Made by a program: the position numbers and the translations under genes | In this document: in pieces, positions 1 through 11,141 of the stretch | Layout of the letters: every line of letters begins with the position of its first letter | How positions within the stretch are numbered: position 1 is the stretch's first letter | Assembly (NCBI GenBank): GCA_024710965.1 | Contig: JANJTU010000065.1 | Coordinates: 1 to 64,000, forward strand | Length of the DNA: 64,000 nt | Source: Thauera sp. | GTDB taxonomy: Bacteria; Pseudomonadota; Gammaproteobacteria; Burkholderiales; Rhodocyclaceae | Direction: 5' to 3' | The notes under the pieces: generated by a model | The model's input: only the letters and a program-made list of their open reading frames with translations | Database searches by the model: none | Told to the model about the DNA's origin: nothing

Positions 1-254
1 GCCACGGATCTTGCCGGCACCGTAGAGCTCGGCGCACTTCTCCTCCAGCCGGCGGATGCGCAGCATGTCGGCGAGCAGGCGCAGGGCCAAGGGCTGCGCC
101 TCGGCGCGCCGGTCGCCCGGGCCCGCGCGCGCCGGGCCGGATGCCGAAGCGGGCCGGGCAGATCGCTTGCGCGCACCCGCCGCGGGTGCCGTCTTCGTCC
201 GCGCGGCCGCCGCCGTCGGCCTGGCCGCGCCCGCTCCCGACTGCCGCCCGCTCG

Positions 255-258
<4 letters not shown>
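1..258 (-). CDS. pdhA: Pyruvate dehydrogenase E1 component, alpha subunit (N-terminal fragment)
   Basis: Only the first 86 codons are in the window; the gene runs off the left edge. After an Ala/Arg/Pro-rich N-terminal extension of about 55 residues, the fragment ends in a stretch with the pattern [25 protein letters not shown], the typical entry into the thiamine-diphosphate-binding E1 alpha fold of pyruvate or acetoin dehydrogenase. The ATG overlaps the stop of the upstream acetyl-CoA synthetase gene by four bases (ATGA), so the two are probably translationally coupled. That would place acetate activation and pyruvate decarboxylation, two routes to acetyl-CoA, in one operon. Pyruvate versus acetoin specificity cannot be decided from this fragment. 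Confidence 0.72.
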
Positions 259-2021
<1,763 letters not shown>

Positions 2022-2062
2022 CACTCGCTCCTTCAGCTTCGTCCAACTCCGTCGATCGGCGA

Positions 2063-2122
2063 CGACGCCCGCCGCGGGCGTCGCCTCACAGCTCCCGACT
2101 CAAGCCTCGCGACTCAAGCCTC
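2063..2122. repeat. Hairpin and 14-bp-period direct repeat between rtcB and acsA
   Basis: Downstream of rtcB, bases 2063-2083 form a nine-pair GC stem with a three-base loop (CGACGCCCG ... CGGGCGTCG). There is no following T run, so it is at best a weak intrinsic terminator for the rtcB operon. Next to it the 13-mer CGACTCAAGCCTC occurs at 2096-2108 and again at 2110-2122. No gene lies in this spacer. Confidence 0.55.
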
Positions 2123-2176
2123 CCGGTCCAAGCGTCAGCTTAGGCGCCAGCGGCGCAGCCTGGAACGCCGCCGCGC

Positions 2177-3607
2177 TCAACCCTTGACACAGATCAACGG
2201 CACCAGCCGCGCCACCTTGCGTGCCAGGCCGGCGCGCTCGGCGGCCTCGACCACGGCACCGACGTCCTTGTACGCCAGCGGCGCCTCCTCGGCGACGCCG
2301 CGAAAGCTCGGGCTGCGGATCAGGATGCCGCGTGCGGCGAGCTCGTCGACGACGTTGCGGCCGTGCCAGCGGCGCAGCGCCTCGTGCCGGCTCATCGCCC
2401 GCCCGGCGCCGTGGCAGGCGGAGGCGAAGGCGCGCTCCTCGGTGCCCGCGGCGCCGGCGAGGATCCATGACGCCGTGCCCATGCTGCCGCCGATCAGCAC
2501 CGGCTGGCCGGTCGCCCGGTATTCGGGCGGCAGCGCCGGATGGCCCGGCCCGAAGGCGCGCGTGGCGCCCTTGCGGTGCACGAACAGCCGCCGCCGCGCG
2601 CCGCCGGCCCGGTGCGTCTCCTCCTTGCAGGTGTTGTGCGAGACGTCGTAGAGCAGCGTCAGATCCACGCCCGGGAACAGCTCGGCGAAGGCCTCACGCG
2701 CGAGCTGGGTGAGGATCTGGCGGTTGGCCAGCGCGCAGTTGATGCCGGCCCGCATCGCCCCCAGGTAGCGCGCGCCGAGGGCGGAGTTGAGCGGCGCGCA
2801 GGCGAGTTCGCGGTCACCCAGCACGATGCCGGCGGCGGGCGCGGCGACCACCATCTCGCGCAGGTAGTCGGTGCCGATCTGGTGCCCGAGGCCGCGCGAG
2901 CCGCAGTGGATCGTCACCACGACCTCGCCCGCCGCGAGGCCGAAGGCCTGGGCCGCGGCGGGATCGAAGATCTCGTCGACGAGCTGCACCTCGAGGTAGT
3001 GGTTGCCCGAGCCGAGCGTGCCCATCTCGTCGCGCTGGCGCTTCTTCGCCTGTTCGGACACCGCCGCCGGGTCGGCGCCGGCGACGCAGCCCGACTCCTC
3101 GATGTGCGCGAGGTCGGCCTCGCTGCCATAGCCCTCGGCCACCGCCCAGCGCGCGCCGCCGCGCAGCATCGCGTCCATCTTCGCGCCCGCGAGACGCAGC
3201 GCGCCGGTGCTGCCCACCCCGGCCGGGATGCGCGCGAACAGCAGGTCCGCGAGGCGCTTCTTGACCTGCTCGATCGCCTCGCGCCGCAGGCCGGTGCGCA
3301 GCGTGCGCACCCCGCAGGAGATGTCGAAGCCGACGCCGCCGGCCGACACCACGCCGCCAGCCTCGGCGTCGAAGGCGGCCACGCCGCCGATCGGAAAGCC
3401 GTAGCCCCAGTGCGCGTCGGGCATCGCGTAGGCAGCGTCGACGATGCCGGGCAGGCTGGCGACGTTGGCGAGCTGCGCGGCGACCTTGTCGTCCATCGCC
3501 TCGACGAGCTCGTGCGAGGCGAAGATCACACCGGGCACGCGCATCCGCCCGCTGACAGGCAGCACCCACTCGTAGGGGCCGCGGCGCTGCAGTCTCGCTG
3601 TGTCCAT
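2177..3607 (-). CDS. rtcB: RNA-splicing ligase RtcB
   Basis: A 476-residue RtcB, which joins 2',3'-cyclic phosphate or 3'-phosphate RNA ends to 5'-OH ends using GTP and Mn2+. The family signatures are visible: MPDAHWGYGFPIGG near the N-terminus, SAGGVGFDISCGVR, the metal-binding HCGSRGLGHQ, and ACHGAGRAMSR, whose histidine is the guanylylated residue in characterised RtcB. The frame is open to 3649, but GGGGAG lies seven bases before the ATG at 3607, so that start is chosen. It is preceded by the archease gene 34 bp away, the usual partner that supports RtcB turnover. No RtcA or RtcR-type regulator is beside it, so this is a constitutive-looking repair pair rather than a full rtc operon. Confidence 0.94.
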   Translation of the reverse strand: MDTARLQRRGPYEWVLPVSGRMRVPGVIFASHELVEAMDDKVAAQLANVASLPGIVDAAYAMPDAHWGYGFPIGGVAAFDAEAGGVVSAGGVGFDISCGVRTLRTGLRREAIEQVKKRLADLLFARIPAGVGSTGALRLAGAKMDAMLRGGARWAVAEGYGSEADLAHIEESGCVAGADPAAVSEQAKKRQRDEMGTLGSGNHYLEVQLVDEIFDPAAAQAFGLAAGEVVVTIHCGSRGLGHQIGTDYLREMVVAAPAAGIVLGDRELACAPLNSALGARYLGAMRAGINCALANRQILTQLAREAFAELFPGVDLTLLYDVSHNTCKEETHRAGGARRRLFVHRKGATRAFGPGHPALPPEYRATGQPVLIGGSMGTASWILAGAAGTEERAFASACHGAGRAMSRHEALRRWHGRNVVDELAARGILIRSPSFRGVAEEAPLAYKDVGAVVEAAERAGLARKVARLVPLICVKG

Positions 3608-3641
3608 CGTGCATCTCCCCGCAAGTGTCGGACGGCGCCGT

Positions 3642-4055
3642 TCAGACATCGACCACGCACTGCGCGAGCCACTGCTCGTCCTGCCGGCGTTCGACCTTCA
3701 GCTCGCAGAACGACGCCCCCTTCACTTCCGCCGCCGGCCGATGGCGGCCGACATCGACCGCCTCGCCCCAGGCTCGCGCCCGCAGCCGGCCCGCCTCGAT
3801 GTGCACCTCGAAGCGCGAGAACAGCATGTGCCGCGTCGCCATCTCGAACACCAGCGCATTGAGCCAGTCGATCAGCAGCAGTTCGCTGTCCGGCGCCGCG
3901 CATTCGACCTCCACCGCCTCGCGCGCCGCCACCGTCGCCGGATCGCAGATCGTCGCCGTCAGCGCCGTCGCCGCGCCGGCGAAGGCCTCGGCCAGGGTCG
4001 CGCCGGTGCCGCGCACCCCGATGTCGGCTTCATGCGGAAAAGTCTGCCACTCCAT
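3642..4055 (-). CDS. Archease, RtcB-activating protein
   Basis: A 137-residue archease. Family members bind RtcB-type ligases and accelerate guanylylation and multiple turnover. The N-terminal PHEADIGVRG motif carries the conserved metal-binding aspartate (Asp11), and the C-terminal part ends in VKGASFCELKV followed by a short tail, as in other archeases. It is immediately upstream of rtcB on the same strand with a 34-bp gap, which is the common bacterial arrangement and supports the assignment. The ATG at 4055 opens the frame exactly at the usual archease N-terminus. No unusual feature was seen. Confidence 0.93.
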   Translation of the reverse strand: MEWQTFPHEADIGVRGTGATLAEAFAGAATALTATICDPATVAAREAVEVECAAPDSELLLIDWLNALVFEMATRHMLFSRFEVHIEAGRLRARAWGEAVDVGRHRPAAEVKGASFCELKVERRQDEQWLAQCVVDV

Positions 4056-4093
4056 CGCCGCCGAAGGCCCTCCCTCTCGCTACCGCCTGGCCG

Positions 4094-4768
4094 TCACCCC
4101 TTGCCCTCGTCCGCTGGCCCTGGCTTGCCCGGCGCGTCCCCGGCCAGCGCACGACGCTCGCGCAGGCAGGCGATCACCTCCTCGTCCTCGATCTGGCCGA
4201 AATGGCGGTAGAACTGCCCCACCGCACGGAAATCCCACGGCGCGTAGAGGCAGATGACTTCGTCGGCATGGGCCTCGACCTTCTGCACGCTGTCCGGCGC
4301 CCCGACCGGCACCGCGCAGACGAGCTTCTGCGGGCCCTGCGCGCGCACCGCGTGCAGCGCCGCGATCATGGTCGCGCCAGTGGCGAGGCCGTCGTCGACG
4401 ACGATCGCGATCCGCCCGCGCGCATCGATCGGCGGCCGCTCGGGCGAGTACAGCGCCCGCCGGCGGCGCAGGGCCGCGAGCTGGCGCGCCTTCTCGTCCT
4501 TCAGCCAGCCCTCTTCGCCCACCGCGGCCGCCGCGAGGAAGGACCAGCCGCTCTCGTCGATCGCGCCGATGGCATATTCCGGGCTCCACTGCGAGCTCAG
4601 CTTGTGCACCAGCACGACGTCGAGTTCGCCCCCCAGCGCATCCGCGAGCACGCCACCCATCGGCACCGCCCCGCGCGGGATGGCGAGCACGAGCGGATTG
4701 CGGCCGCGATAGGCGGCGAGCGCCTCGGCCAGCTTGCGCGCCGCATCCAGACGGTCGTCGAACATCAT
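4094..4768 (-). CDS. Phosphoribosyltransferase-fold protein
   Basis: A 224-residue type I phosphoribosyltransferase-fold protein. The PRPP-binding loop IVVDDGLATGAT is at about residues 122-133, preceded by a PRGAVPMGGVLA segment (31-43) like those of uncharacterised 'predicted phosphoribosyltransferases' found in many proteobacteria. An inserted region of about 60 residues between them fits that group. The frame opens at 4801, but GGGAGG lies seven bases before the ATG at 4768, which matches the natural N-terminus. It stands between archease and a PyrR-like gene on the same strand, so it may share their transcript. The substrate base is unknown; do not equate it with Hpt or Apt. Confidence 0.8.
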   Translation of the reverse strand: MMFDDRLDAARKLAEALAAYRGRNPLVLAIPRGAVPMGGVLADALGGELDVVLVHKLSSQWSPEYAIGAIDESGWSFLAAAAVGEEGWLKDEKARQLAALRRRRALYSPERPPIDARGRIAIVVDDGLATGATMIAALHAVRAQGPQKLVCAVPVGAPDSVQKVEAHADEVICLYAPWDFRAVGQFYRHFGQIEDEEVIACLRERRALAGDAPGKPGPADEGKG

Positions 4769-4837
4769 CTTGCATCCTCCCGGCACCGCGGCCGCGCACA
4801 CCTCACCCCTTCATCGTAGACAGGAAACGCGTCGGTC

Positions 4838-5407
4838 TCAGGACGACGTCGGTGGCGGCTGGCACAGGTCGATCCGGAAGGTCGGCTCGTACGGCGGCAC
4901 ATTGCATTCGACGATGTCCGGGGGCGCGACCTGCAGCCGCAGACCGACGACGTCGGCATGGAGCGGGAGGCACGTCGCGCCCCGGTCGACGAGCACGGCA
5001 ACGCGAATCTCGGCGGGCTGCCGGCGCGCGAGATGGGTGACGACGCGCAGCAGCGAATGGCCGGTGTACAGCACGTCGTCGACGACCAGCAGCGTGCGCC
5101 CGGCAAGCTCGAGGGCGTCGTGGCGCGCATCCTCGTCGAGCCGCGTCTCCGGGTAGAGCAGGGTCAGGTCGTCCGCATAGCGCTTGACCGCGAGGTCCAG
5201 CCGCAGCGGCGGCGGCATGCCGTGGCGCCTGACCAGCGCATCGGCGAGCCGGTCGGCCAGCGGTGCGCCGCGGCGCAGGATGCCGATCACGGCGAGGTCG
5301 CGCCGCCCGCCCAGCAGCGCGGCGGCGCGGCGCGCCATGTCGTCGATGACGACATCGAGCTGGGCGCTGTCGTAGAGGCAGGTGCGCGTTCCAGGTGATG
5401 CGTCCAT
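4838..5407 (-). CDS. PyrR/hypoxanthine phosphoribosyltransferase-like protein
   Basis: A 189-residue phosphoribosyltransferase-fold protein. The PRPP loop VVDDVLYTGHS (108-118) has the LYTG variant typical of PyrR rather than of Hpt or Apt, and the later LVDRG...LP.HADVVG segment is also PyrR-like. PyrR proteins are uracil phosphoribosyltransferases, and in some bacteria RNA-binding regulators of pyr operons. No pyr biosynthesis gene is next to it here, so a regulatory role is not supported by context. The start ATG at 5407 is preceded by GGGGAAA. It is separated by 215 bp from the divergent nicotinamidase gene. The substrate is inferred from the loop sequence only. Confidence 0.75.
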   Translation of the reverse strand: MDASPGTRTCLYDSAQLDVVIDDMARRAAALLGGRRDLAVIGILRRGAPLADRLADALVRRHGMPPPLRLDLAVKRYADDLTLLYPETRLDEDARHDALELAGRTLLVVDDVLYTGHSLLRVVTHLARRQPAEIRVAVLVDRGATCLPLHADVVGLRLQVAPPDIVECNVPPYEPTFRIDLCQPPPTSS

Positions 5408-5518
5408 ACTTTCCCCTGGAGGGATGTGGCATGCTGCTCAGCATGGCGCAGCAGGCTATAAACTTCAATCAGAAGGCCTTGCCGATGGCTGCTCCACCCG
5501 CCCAGGCGACTCTTTCGA

Positions 5519-5540
5519 GCGGGACGCCCGGGCGTCCCGC
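5519..5540. promoter_or_regulatory. Perfect 22-bp palindrome upstream of pncA
   Basis: Bases 5519-5540 are a perfect palindrome (half-site GCGGGACGCCC and its complement, no spacer). It lies in the 215-bp spacer between the divergent PyrR-like and pncA genes, about 80 bp before the pncA start. Its symmetry suggests an operator for a dimeric regulator of the pnc pair or a GC-rich hairpin; which of the two cannot be told from one copy. A TATAAA sequence occurs upstream at about 5457. Confidence 0.5.
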
Positions 5541-5622
5541 GGCTGCTCCGGTATTGCGCGCAAGGCCGGATCGGCTTGCGGTGCCCCGTGTGTGACGGCG
5601 CAGCGCAAACAAGGAGGGACAT

Positions 5623-6255
5623 ATGCATGATGCAATTCCCGCCACGCCTCCAGGCGCGTCCCGCAGCCTGACCCTGACGTCGGGCGACGCGCTGATCGTG
5701 GTCGACGTGCAGCGCGATTTCCTGCCCGGCGGCGCGCTTGGCGTGCCCGACGGCGATGCGGTCGTGCCGGTGCTGAACCGCTACATCGCGCTGTTCGGCC
5801 AGGCCGGGCTGCCGGTGGTCTTCACGCGGGACTGGCACCCTGCCAACCACTGTTCCTTCCGTGCCCAGGGCGGCCCGTGGCCGCCGCACTGCGTCGCTGC
5901 AAGCGCGGGTGCGGCCTTCGCCCCCGGCCTCGACGTGCCCGCGGCGGCGGCCGTGATCTCGAAGGCGACGACGGCCGAGGCCGACGCCTATTCCGGCTTC
6001 CAGAACACCGGCCTGGCGGACTGGCTGCGCCGCCACGGCTGCCGGCGGCTCTTCATCGGCGGCCTCGCCACCGACTACTGCGTGCGCGCGACGGTGCTCG
6101 ATGCGCTCGCCGAGGGCTTCGCCGCCGTGCTGCTGCGCGACGCGGCGCGCCCGGTCGACGTGCAGCCCGGCGACGGCACCCGCGCCGAGCGCGAGATGCG
6201 CGATGCCGGCGCCGGGCTGGCAACCCTGGACACCTTCGCCGGGGACAGCGCATGA
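5623..6255 (+). CDS. pncA: Nicotinamidase
   Basis: A 210-residue isochorismatase-fold amidase that would hydrolyse nicotinamide to nicotinate for NAD salvage. The Asp-Lys-Cys catalytic triad is visible as Asp28 (VVDVQRDF), Lys114 (ISKAT) and Cys153 (LATDYCVRAT); the metal ligands Asp70, His72 (TRDWHP) and His89 are also present. A strong AAGGAGGG box precedes the ATG at 5623. The stop overlaps the ATG of the nicotinate phosphoribosyltransferase gene by four bases, so the two consecutive enzymes of the Preiss-Handler salvage route are translationally coupled. Confidence 0.95.
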   Translation: MHDAIPATPPGASRSLTLTSGDALIVVDVQRDFLPGGALGVPDGDAVVPVLNRYIALFGQAGLPVVFTRDWHPANHCSFRAQGGPWPPHCVAASAGAAFAPGLDVPAAAAVISKATTAEADAYSGFQNTGLADWLRRHGCRRLFIGGLATDYCVRATVLDALAEGFAAVLLRDAARPVDVQPGDGTRAEREMRDAGAGLATLDTFAGDSA

Positions 6256-7607
6256 GACCACCCGCCAGCGCGCTGCTGACCGACCTCTACGAACTGACGA
6301 TGCTGCAGGCCTACTTCGACGAAGGCATGCAGGACACGGCGGTGTTCGAGCTCTTCGTGCGCGTGCTGCCGCCGCAGCGCAACTTCCTCGTCGCCGCCGG
6401 CCTCGAGCAGGCGCTCGACTACCTCGAGAACCTGCACTTCACTGCCGACGAGCTCGCCTGGCTGGCCGGCACCGGGCGCTTTCGCCCCAGCTTCGTCGAC
6501 GGGCTGCGCGACTTCCGCTTCACCGGCGACGTACACGCGATGCGCGAAGGGACGGTGTTCTTCGCCAACGAACCGGTGCTGCGCATCGAGGCCCCGATCG
6601 GGCAGGCCCAGTTCGTCGAGAGCCGACTGATCAACCTCGTCAATTACTCGACCCTGATCGCCTCGAAGGCGGCGCGCTGCGTGCTTGCCGCACCGGGCAG
6701 GCTGCTCGTCGACTTCGGCCTGCGCCGCGCGCACGGCGCCGAGGCCGGGCTGCTCGCGGCGCGCGCGAGCTACCTCGCCGGCTTCGCCGGCAGCGCCACC
6801 GTGCTCGCCGGCCAGCAGTTCGGCATCCCGGTGTTCGGCACGATGGCGCACTCCTACATCGAGGCGCATGCGCTCGAAACCGAGGCCTTCGAGCGCTTCG
6901 CCGCCTCGCAGCCGGACAACGTCACCCTGCTGATCGACACCTACGACACCGAGGCCGCCGCCGCCCGCGTCGTCCGCCTGGCGCCGACGCTGCGCCGGCA
7001 GGGCGTCAAGCTCGTCTCGGTGCGGCTCGACAGCGGCGACCTCACCGCCCATTCACGCCGCGTGCGGGCCATCCTCGATGCCGGCGGGCTCGGCGATGTG
7101 CGCATTTTCGCCAGCGGCAACCTCGACGAGCAGCGCATCACCCGCCTGCTTGCGGCCGGCGCGCCGATCGACGGCTTCGGCATCGGCACCCACCTGACCA
7201 CCTCGGCCGATGCGCCCGCGCTCGACTCCGCCTACAAGCTCGAGGTCTACGCCGGCGAGGCCCGGCGCAAGCGCTCCGAAGGCAAGGCAACCTGGCCGGG
7301 GGCAAAGCAGGTCCATCGCTGGCTGGGAGCCGACGGCCGGCTTGCGCGCGACCGTGTCGCGCTGCTGGCCGAGGCCGGCGCCGGCGCGGGCGGCGAAGCC
7401 CTGCTGCAGCCGGTGATGCGCGCCGGGCGACGGCTGGCGCCGGCCGAGCCGCTGGCGGCCCTGCGCAGCCACGCCGCCGCCGAACTGGCCCGGCTGCCCG
7501 AACCATTGCGTGCGCTGGAACCGGTTGCGGCCGATGCGGCCTATGCGGTGGAGATTTCCGCCGGGCTGCGGGAGCTGGCCGCCCGGCTCGACCAGCTTGC
7601 GCACTGA
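6252..7607 (+). CDS. pncB: Nicotinate phosphoribosyltransferase
   Basis: A 451-residue nicotinate phosphoribosyltransferase, converting nicotinate and PRPP to nicotinate mononucleotide. The N-terminal LLTDLYELTMLQAY motif and the central RLDSGDL and GFGIGTHLTTS segments are diagnostic of the family. The frame is open much further upstream, inside pncA, but the ATG at 6252 that overlaps the pncA stop (ATGA) places the start exactly at the conserved N-terminus. It works directly on the product of pncA. About 115 bp separates its end from alanine dehydrogenase. Confidence 0.94.
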   Translation: MRPPASALLTDLYELTMLQAYFDEGMQDTAVFELFVRVLPPQRNFLVAAGLEQALDYLENLHFTADELAWLAGTGRFRPSFVDGLRDFRFTGDVHAMREGTVFFANEPVLRIEAPIGQAQFVESRLINLVNYSTLIASKAARCVLAAPGRLLVDFGLRRAHGAEAGLLAARASYLAGFAGSATVLAGQQFGIPVFGTMAHSYIEAHALETEAFERFAASQPDNVTLLIDTYDTEAAAARVVRLAPTLRRQGVKLVSVRLDSGDLTAHSRRVRAILDAGGLGDVRIFASGNLDEQRITRLLAAGAPIDGFGIGTHLTTSADAPALDSAYKLEVYAGEARRKRSEGKATWPGAKQVHRWLGADGRLARDRVALLAEAGAGAGGEALLQPVMRAGRRLAPAEPLAALRSHAAAELARLPEPLRALEPVAADAAYAVEISAGLRELAARLDQLAH

Positions 7608-7625
7608 AGGACGACGGAGGCCCCC

Positions 7626-7657
7626 GCACCCAATCGTCCCGGCACCCAATCGCCCCG
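7626..7657. repeat. Tandem 16-bp duplication downstream of pncB
   Basis: The 16-mer GCACCCAATCGTCCCG at 7626-7641 is repeated immediately at 7642-7657 with one change (T to C). The duplication lies in the spacer between pncB and alanine dehydrogenase and has no coding explanation. Similar short tandem copies occur in other spacers of this window. Confidence 0.6.
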
Positions 7658-7685
7658 GCCCACGCCCCCGGGCCAGCCCTGCCCC

Positions 7686-7701
7686 GCGGACCGAGGTCCG
7701 C
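7686..7701. promoter_or_regulatory. 16-bp inverted repeat just upstream of ald
   Basis: GCGGACC-GA-GGTCCGC is a perfect seven-base inverted repeat with a two-base centre, ending 20 bp before the alanine dehydrogenase start codon. Its position next to the ribosome-binding region makes it a candidate operator or a translation-modulating hairpin. The regulator is unknown. Confidence 0.45.
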
Positions 7702-7721
7702 ACTTGTCCGGAGTCGGCATC

Positions 7722-8810
<1,089 letters not shown>

Positions 8811-8822
8811 AGGGGCAGGCGC

Positions 8823-10877
8823 TCAGCCCGCGCCGATGCGGCCGAGCTTGCGATAGAGGGTGTTGCGGCTGACACCGAGCCGGCGTGCCGCGGCAGAGAC
8901 GTTGCCGCCCACTTCGCGCATCACGCTGGCGATCGCGTCAAGCTCGATCTCGTCCAGGCTGCGCGGCACCGTCGCCTGCGGCACAGGCTCGGGCGCGGGT
9001 TCCGGTGCCGTCTCCGCGGCGATGCCGCGGGTAGCGACGCAATCTTCCGCCCGGGCGACGAAAAGCTCCTCCGGCAGGTGTTCGGGCCGGATCTCGCTTT
9101 CGTCCTCGTCGAGCAGCGCGACGGCAACGCGGATCACGCTCTGCAGCTGGCGGATGTTGCCCGGCCACGGGTAGTGCTCGAAGAAGCGCATCACCTCCGC
9201 GCCGATCGTCACCGGCGTGTCGCGGCTGTCGGCGACCTCGCGGTCGAGGATGCGCTCGACGATGGGGGCGATGTCGCTGCGTTCGCGCAGCGGTGGCAGG
9301 GTGATCGTGAGGCCGTTGACGCGGTAGTAGAGGTCCTCGCGGAACTCGCCGTTGGCCACGGCCTCGCGCAGCACGCGATGGGTGGCGCAGACGAGCGAGA
9401 TGTCGACCGGGATCGTCTTCATCGAGCCGACCGGCGTCACGCTGCGGTCCTGCAGCACGCGCAGCAGGCGCGACTGCATCGACAGCGGCATGTCGCCGAT
9501 CTCGTCCAGGAACAGGGTGCCGCAATGCGCCTGCTGCACCTTGCCGATCGCGCCTTCGCGCCGGGCCCCGGTGAAGGCGCCGCCGGCGTAGCCGAAGAGC
9601 TCGGACTCGATCAGGTTCTCCGGAATGGCGGCGCAGTTCAGCGCGACGAAGGGTCCGCCCGCGCGCGAACTGCTGTTGTGGAAGGCGCGCGCGAACAGCT
9701 CCTTGCCCACGCCCGACTCGCCCTGGATCAGCAGCGGGATGTCCTTGCCGCCGATGCGCCTGGCGCGGTTCACCGCGCGCTGCTGGCGCTCGTCGCCGGT
9801 GGCGAGCGACTCGAGCGTCGGTTCGCGCCTGGAGGCGGGGGCGGCGGGCCGCAGCTGCGACATCGTGCCCCGCCCGGGCACGGGTTCGGGCTCGATGGCA
9901 TGCGCGCCCGCTGCGCCCGAATGGGGGTTGGCCAGGATCAGGGAGCGCTGCGAACGCACCTGCGCAAACAGCTGCCCGCCCTTGCGCAGGTCGAGCTTGA
10001 GCAGCGACGAGGGCGCCGCCTTGCAGCGGTCGAGGATGACGCCGAGGCTGACCTTGAACAGGTCGCCCAGGTCGACCGCCTCGCCTGGCCCGTCGGCGCT
10101 CGCGAGCCACTCGCGTGCCGCAGGGTTGAGGCCGAGGATGCGCCCGTCGGGACTGGCCGCGATCATGCCCTCCTGCAGGCTACCGATGTACTCGGGGCGG
10201 GCGTGGAAGGCGATCAGGATATCGTCGGCAAACTCCGACTCGAACAGGCGCTTTTCCAGCAGTTGCACCGAAAGGCGCACGAGGCCGAGGGTGTGGCGCT
10301 GGGGGCTGCGGTAGTCGCCCGAGATGTCGAACACGCCCGCCAGCTGTCCGTGCGCATCGAAGATCGGCGAGGCGCAGCAGGCGAGGAAGACGTTGCGGTC
10401 GAGATAGTGCTCGGGGCCGAGCACCTCGATCGCCTGCTTCTCCAGGATCGCCGTGCCGATGCCGTTGGTGCCGCGCAGGTTCTCGCTCCAGCACGCGCCC
10501 GGCTGCAGCGACACGCGCTCGGCGCGGTCGACGAAGCCGGCGTCGCCCAGGCTGTGGATGATCATGCCCTCGGTGTCGGCGAGCAGGACCATGCTGCCGG
10601 AAGCGCGGATCTGGTCGAACACGTGCTCCATGACGCCGCTGCCCAGCTCGAGCAGGCGGGCGCTGCGCTCGCGTGATTCCGCCAGGCGGCTGCGCCCGGC
10701 GGGGTCGATCGCGATCTTCGAGGCATGGTCCAGGCCGACGTCACGGCAGCGCTCCCAGGAGCGCAGGATCAGCGGTGGAACATCATCCTCGCAGGACAGA
10801 CCCTGCTCGAAGAAACGGTCTCGCGCCACCGCGACCCGCTCCTCCCATGCGTCCCGCACCTGGGGCAACACCGTCAT
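8823..10877 (-). CDS. Sigma-54-dependent transcriptional activator, AcoR/DhaR type (GAF-PAS-AAA+-Fis)
   Basis: A 684-residue enhancer-binding protein. Residues 1 to about 330 form a GAF plus PAS-like sensor ([44 protein letters not shown]). Residues of about 350-585 are the AAA+ motor with Walker A GESGVGKE near 386, the sigma-54-contacting GAFTGAR loop near 432 and Walker [12 protein letters not shown]. The C-terminus is a Fis-type helix-turn-helix ([21 protein letters not shown]). AcoR-type proteins sense small alcohols, ketones or their products and often drive quinoprotein alcohol dehydrogenase genes. AAGGAGG precedes the ATG. The divergent small gene has a sigma-54 promoter, and the same upstream element occurs before xoxF, so I infer it activates both. 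Confidence 0.93.
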   Translation of the reverse strand: MTVLPQVRDAWEERVAVARDRFFEQGLSCEDDVPPLILRSWERCRDVGLDHASKIAIDPAGRSRLAESRERSARLLELGSGVMEHVFDQIRASGSMVLLADTEGMIIHSLGDAGFVDRAERVSLQPGACWSENLRGTNGIGTAILEKQAIEVLGPEHYLDRNVFLACCASPIFDAHGQLAGVFDISGDYRSPQRHTLGLVRLSVQLLEKRLFESEFADDILIAFHARPEYIGSLQEGMIAASPDGRILGLNPAAREWLASADGPGEAVDLGDLFKVSLGVILDRCKAAPSSLLKLDLRKGGQLFAQVRSQRSLILANPHSGAAGAHAIEPEPVPGRGTMSQLRPAAPASRREPTLESLATGDERQQRAVNRARRIGGKDIPLLIQGESGVGKELFARAFHNSSSRAGGPFVALNCAAIPENLIESELFGYAGGAFTGARREGAIGKVQQAHCGTLFLDEIGDMPLSMQSRLLRVLQDRSVTPVGSMKTIPVDISLVCATHRVLREAVANGEFREDLYYRVNGLTITLPPLRERSDIAPIVERILDREVADSRDTPVTIGAEVMRFFEHYPWPGNIRQLQSVIRVAVALLDEDESEIRPEHLPEELFVARAEDCVATRGIAAETAPEPAPEPVPQATVPRSLDEIELDAIASVMREVGGNVSAAARRLGVSRNTLYRKLGRIGAG

Positions 10878-10936
10878 CTCCTCAACCTCCTTGGCGGGCG
10901 GTCATCCGGCCTCGTCAGCAGTGTTTTTATCTGTTT

Positions 10937-10956
10937 GCACCAAAAAGTAGCACCTG
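10937..10956 (+). promoter_or_regulatory. Candidate enhancer (UAS) for the sigma-54 activator
   Basis: GCACCAAAAAGTAGCACCTG matches 17 of 20 bases of the element at 35384-35403 upstream of xoxF. It begins 152 bp before the -24 box at 11089; the xoxF copy begins 151 bp before its own. Such spacing is normal for enhancer-binding proteins acting by DNA looping. It also lies 60 bp upstream of the divergent activator gene, so autoregulation is possible. Binding by that activator is inferred. Confidence 0.65.
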
Positions 10957-10984
10957 CTCCCCCTCGACGCAAATCCAGTGCGGT

Positions 10985-11005
10985 GGCCCGCGGGTGTGGC
11001 GGGCC
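10985..11005. repeat. Inverted repeat in the activator/small-gene spacer
   Basis: GGCCCGC and its complement GCGGGCC are separated by seven bases at 10985-11005, between the enhancer-like element and the -24/-12 promoter. It may be a bending or binding site, or simply GC-rich chance symmetry; there is no T run for a terminator. Confidence 0.35.
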
Positions 11006-11088
11006 GCTTCCGGGTCGCACAGCCGTCAGCGGCTACAGGTCGCGCTGCAGCTCGCCTGGCGCCGGTCAGGTCGCGAAACCCTGCAAGC

Positions 11089-11104
11089 TGGCACATCGTT
11101 TGCA
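11089..11104 (+). promoter_or_regulatory. Sigma-54 (-24/-12) promoter of the 110-residue protein gene
   Basis: TGGCACATCGTTTGCA fits the RpoN consensus TGGCACG-N4-TTGCA with one mismatch and exact spacing. Transcription should start about 12 bases after the GC, near 11115, giving a leader of about 27 bases before the ATG at 11142. The neighbouring divergent gene encodes a sigma-54 activator, which supports the call. Confidence 0.82.
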
Positions 11105-11141
11105 TGCTTGCTGCTTGCCGCTCACTGGTCAGGAGGCTCGC

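Noticed and set aside
8823-10877. Regulator of an acetoin dehydrogenase operon
   Set aside because: No acoABC genes lie beside it; the E1 alpha fragment at 1-258 is over 8 kb away and the matching enhancer elements point to other targets.
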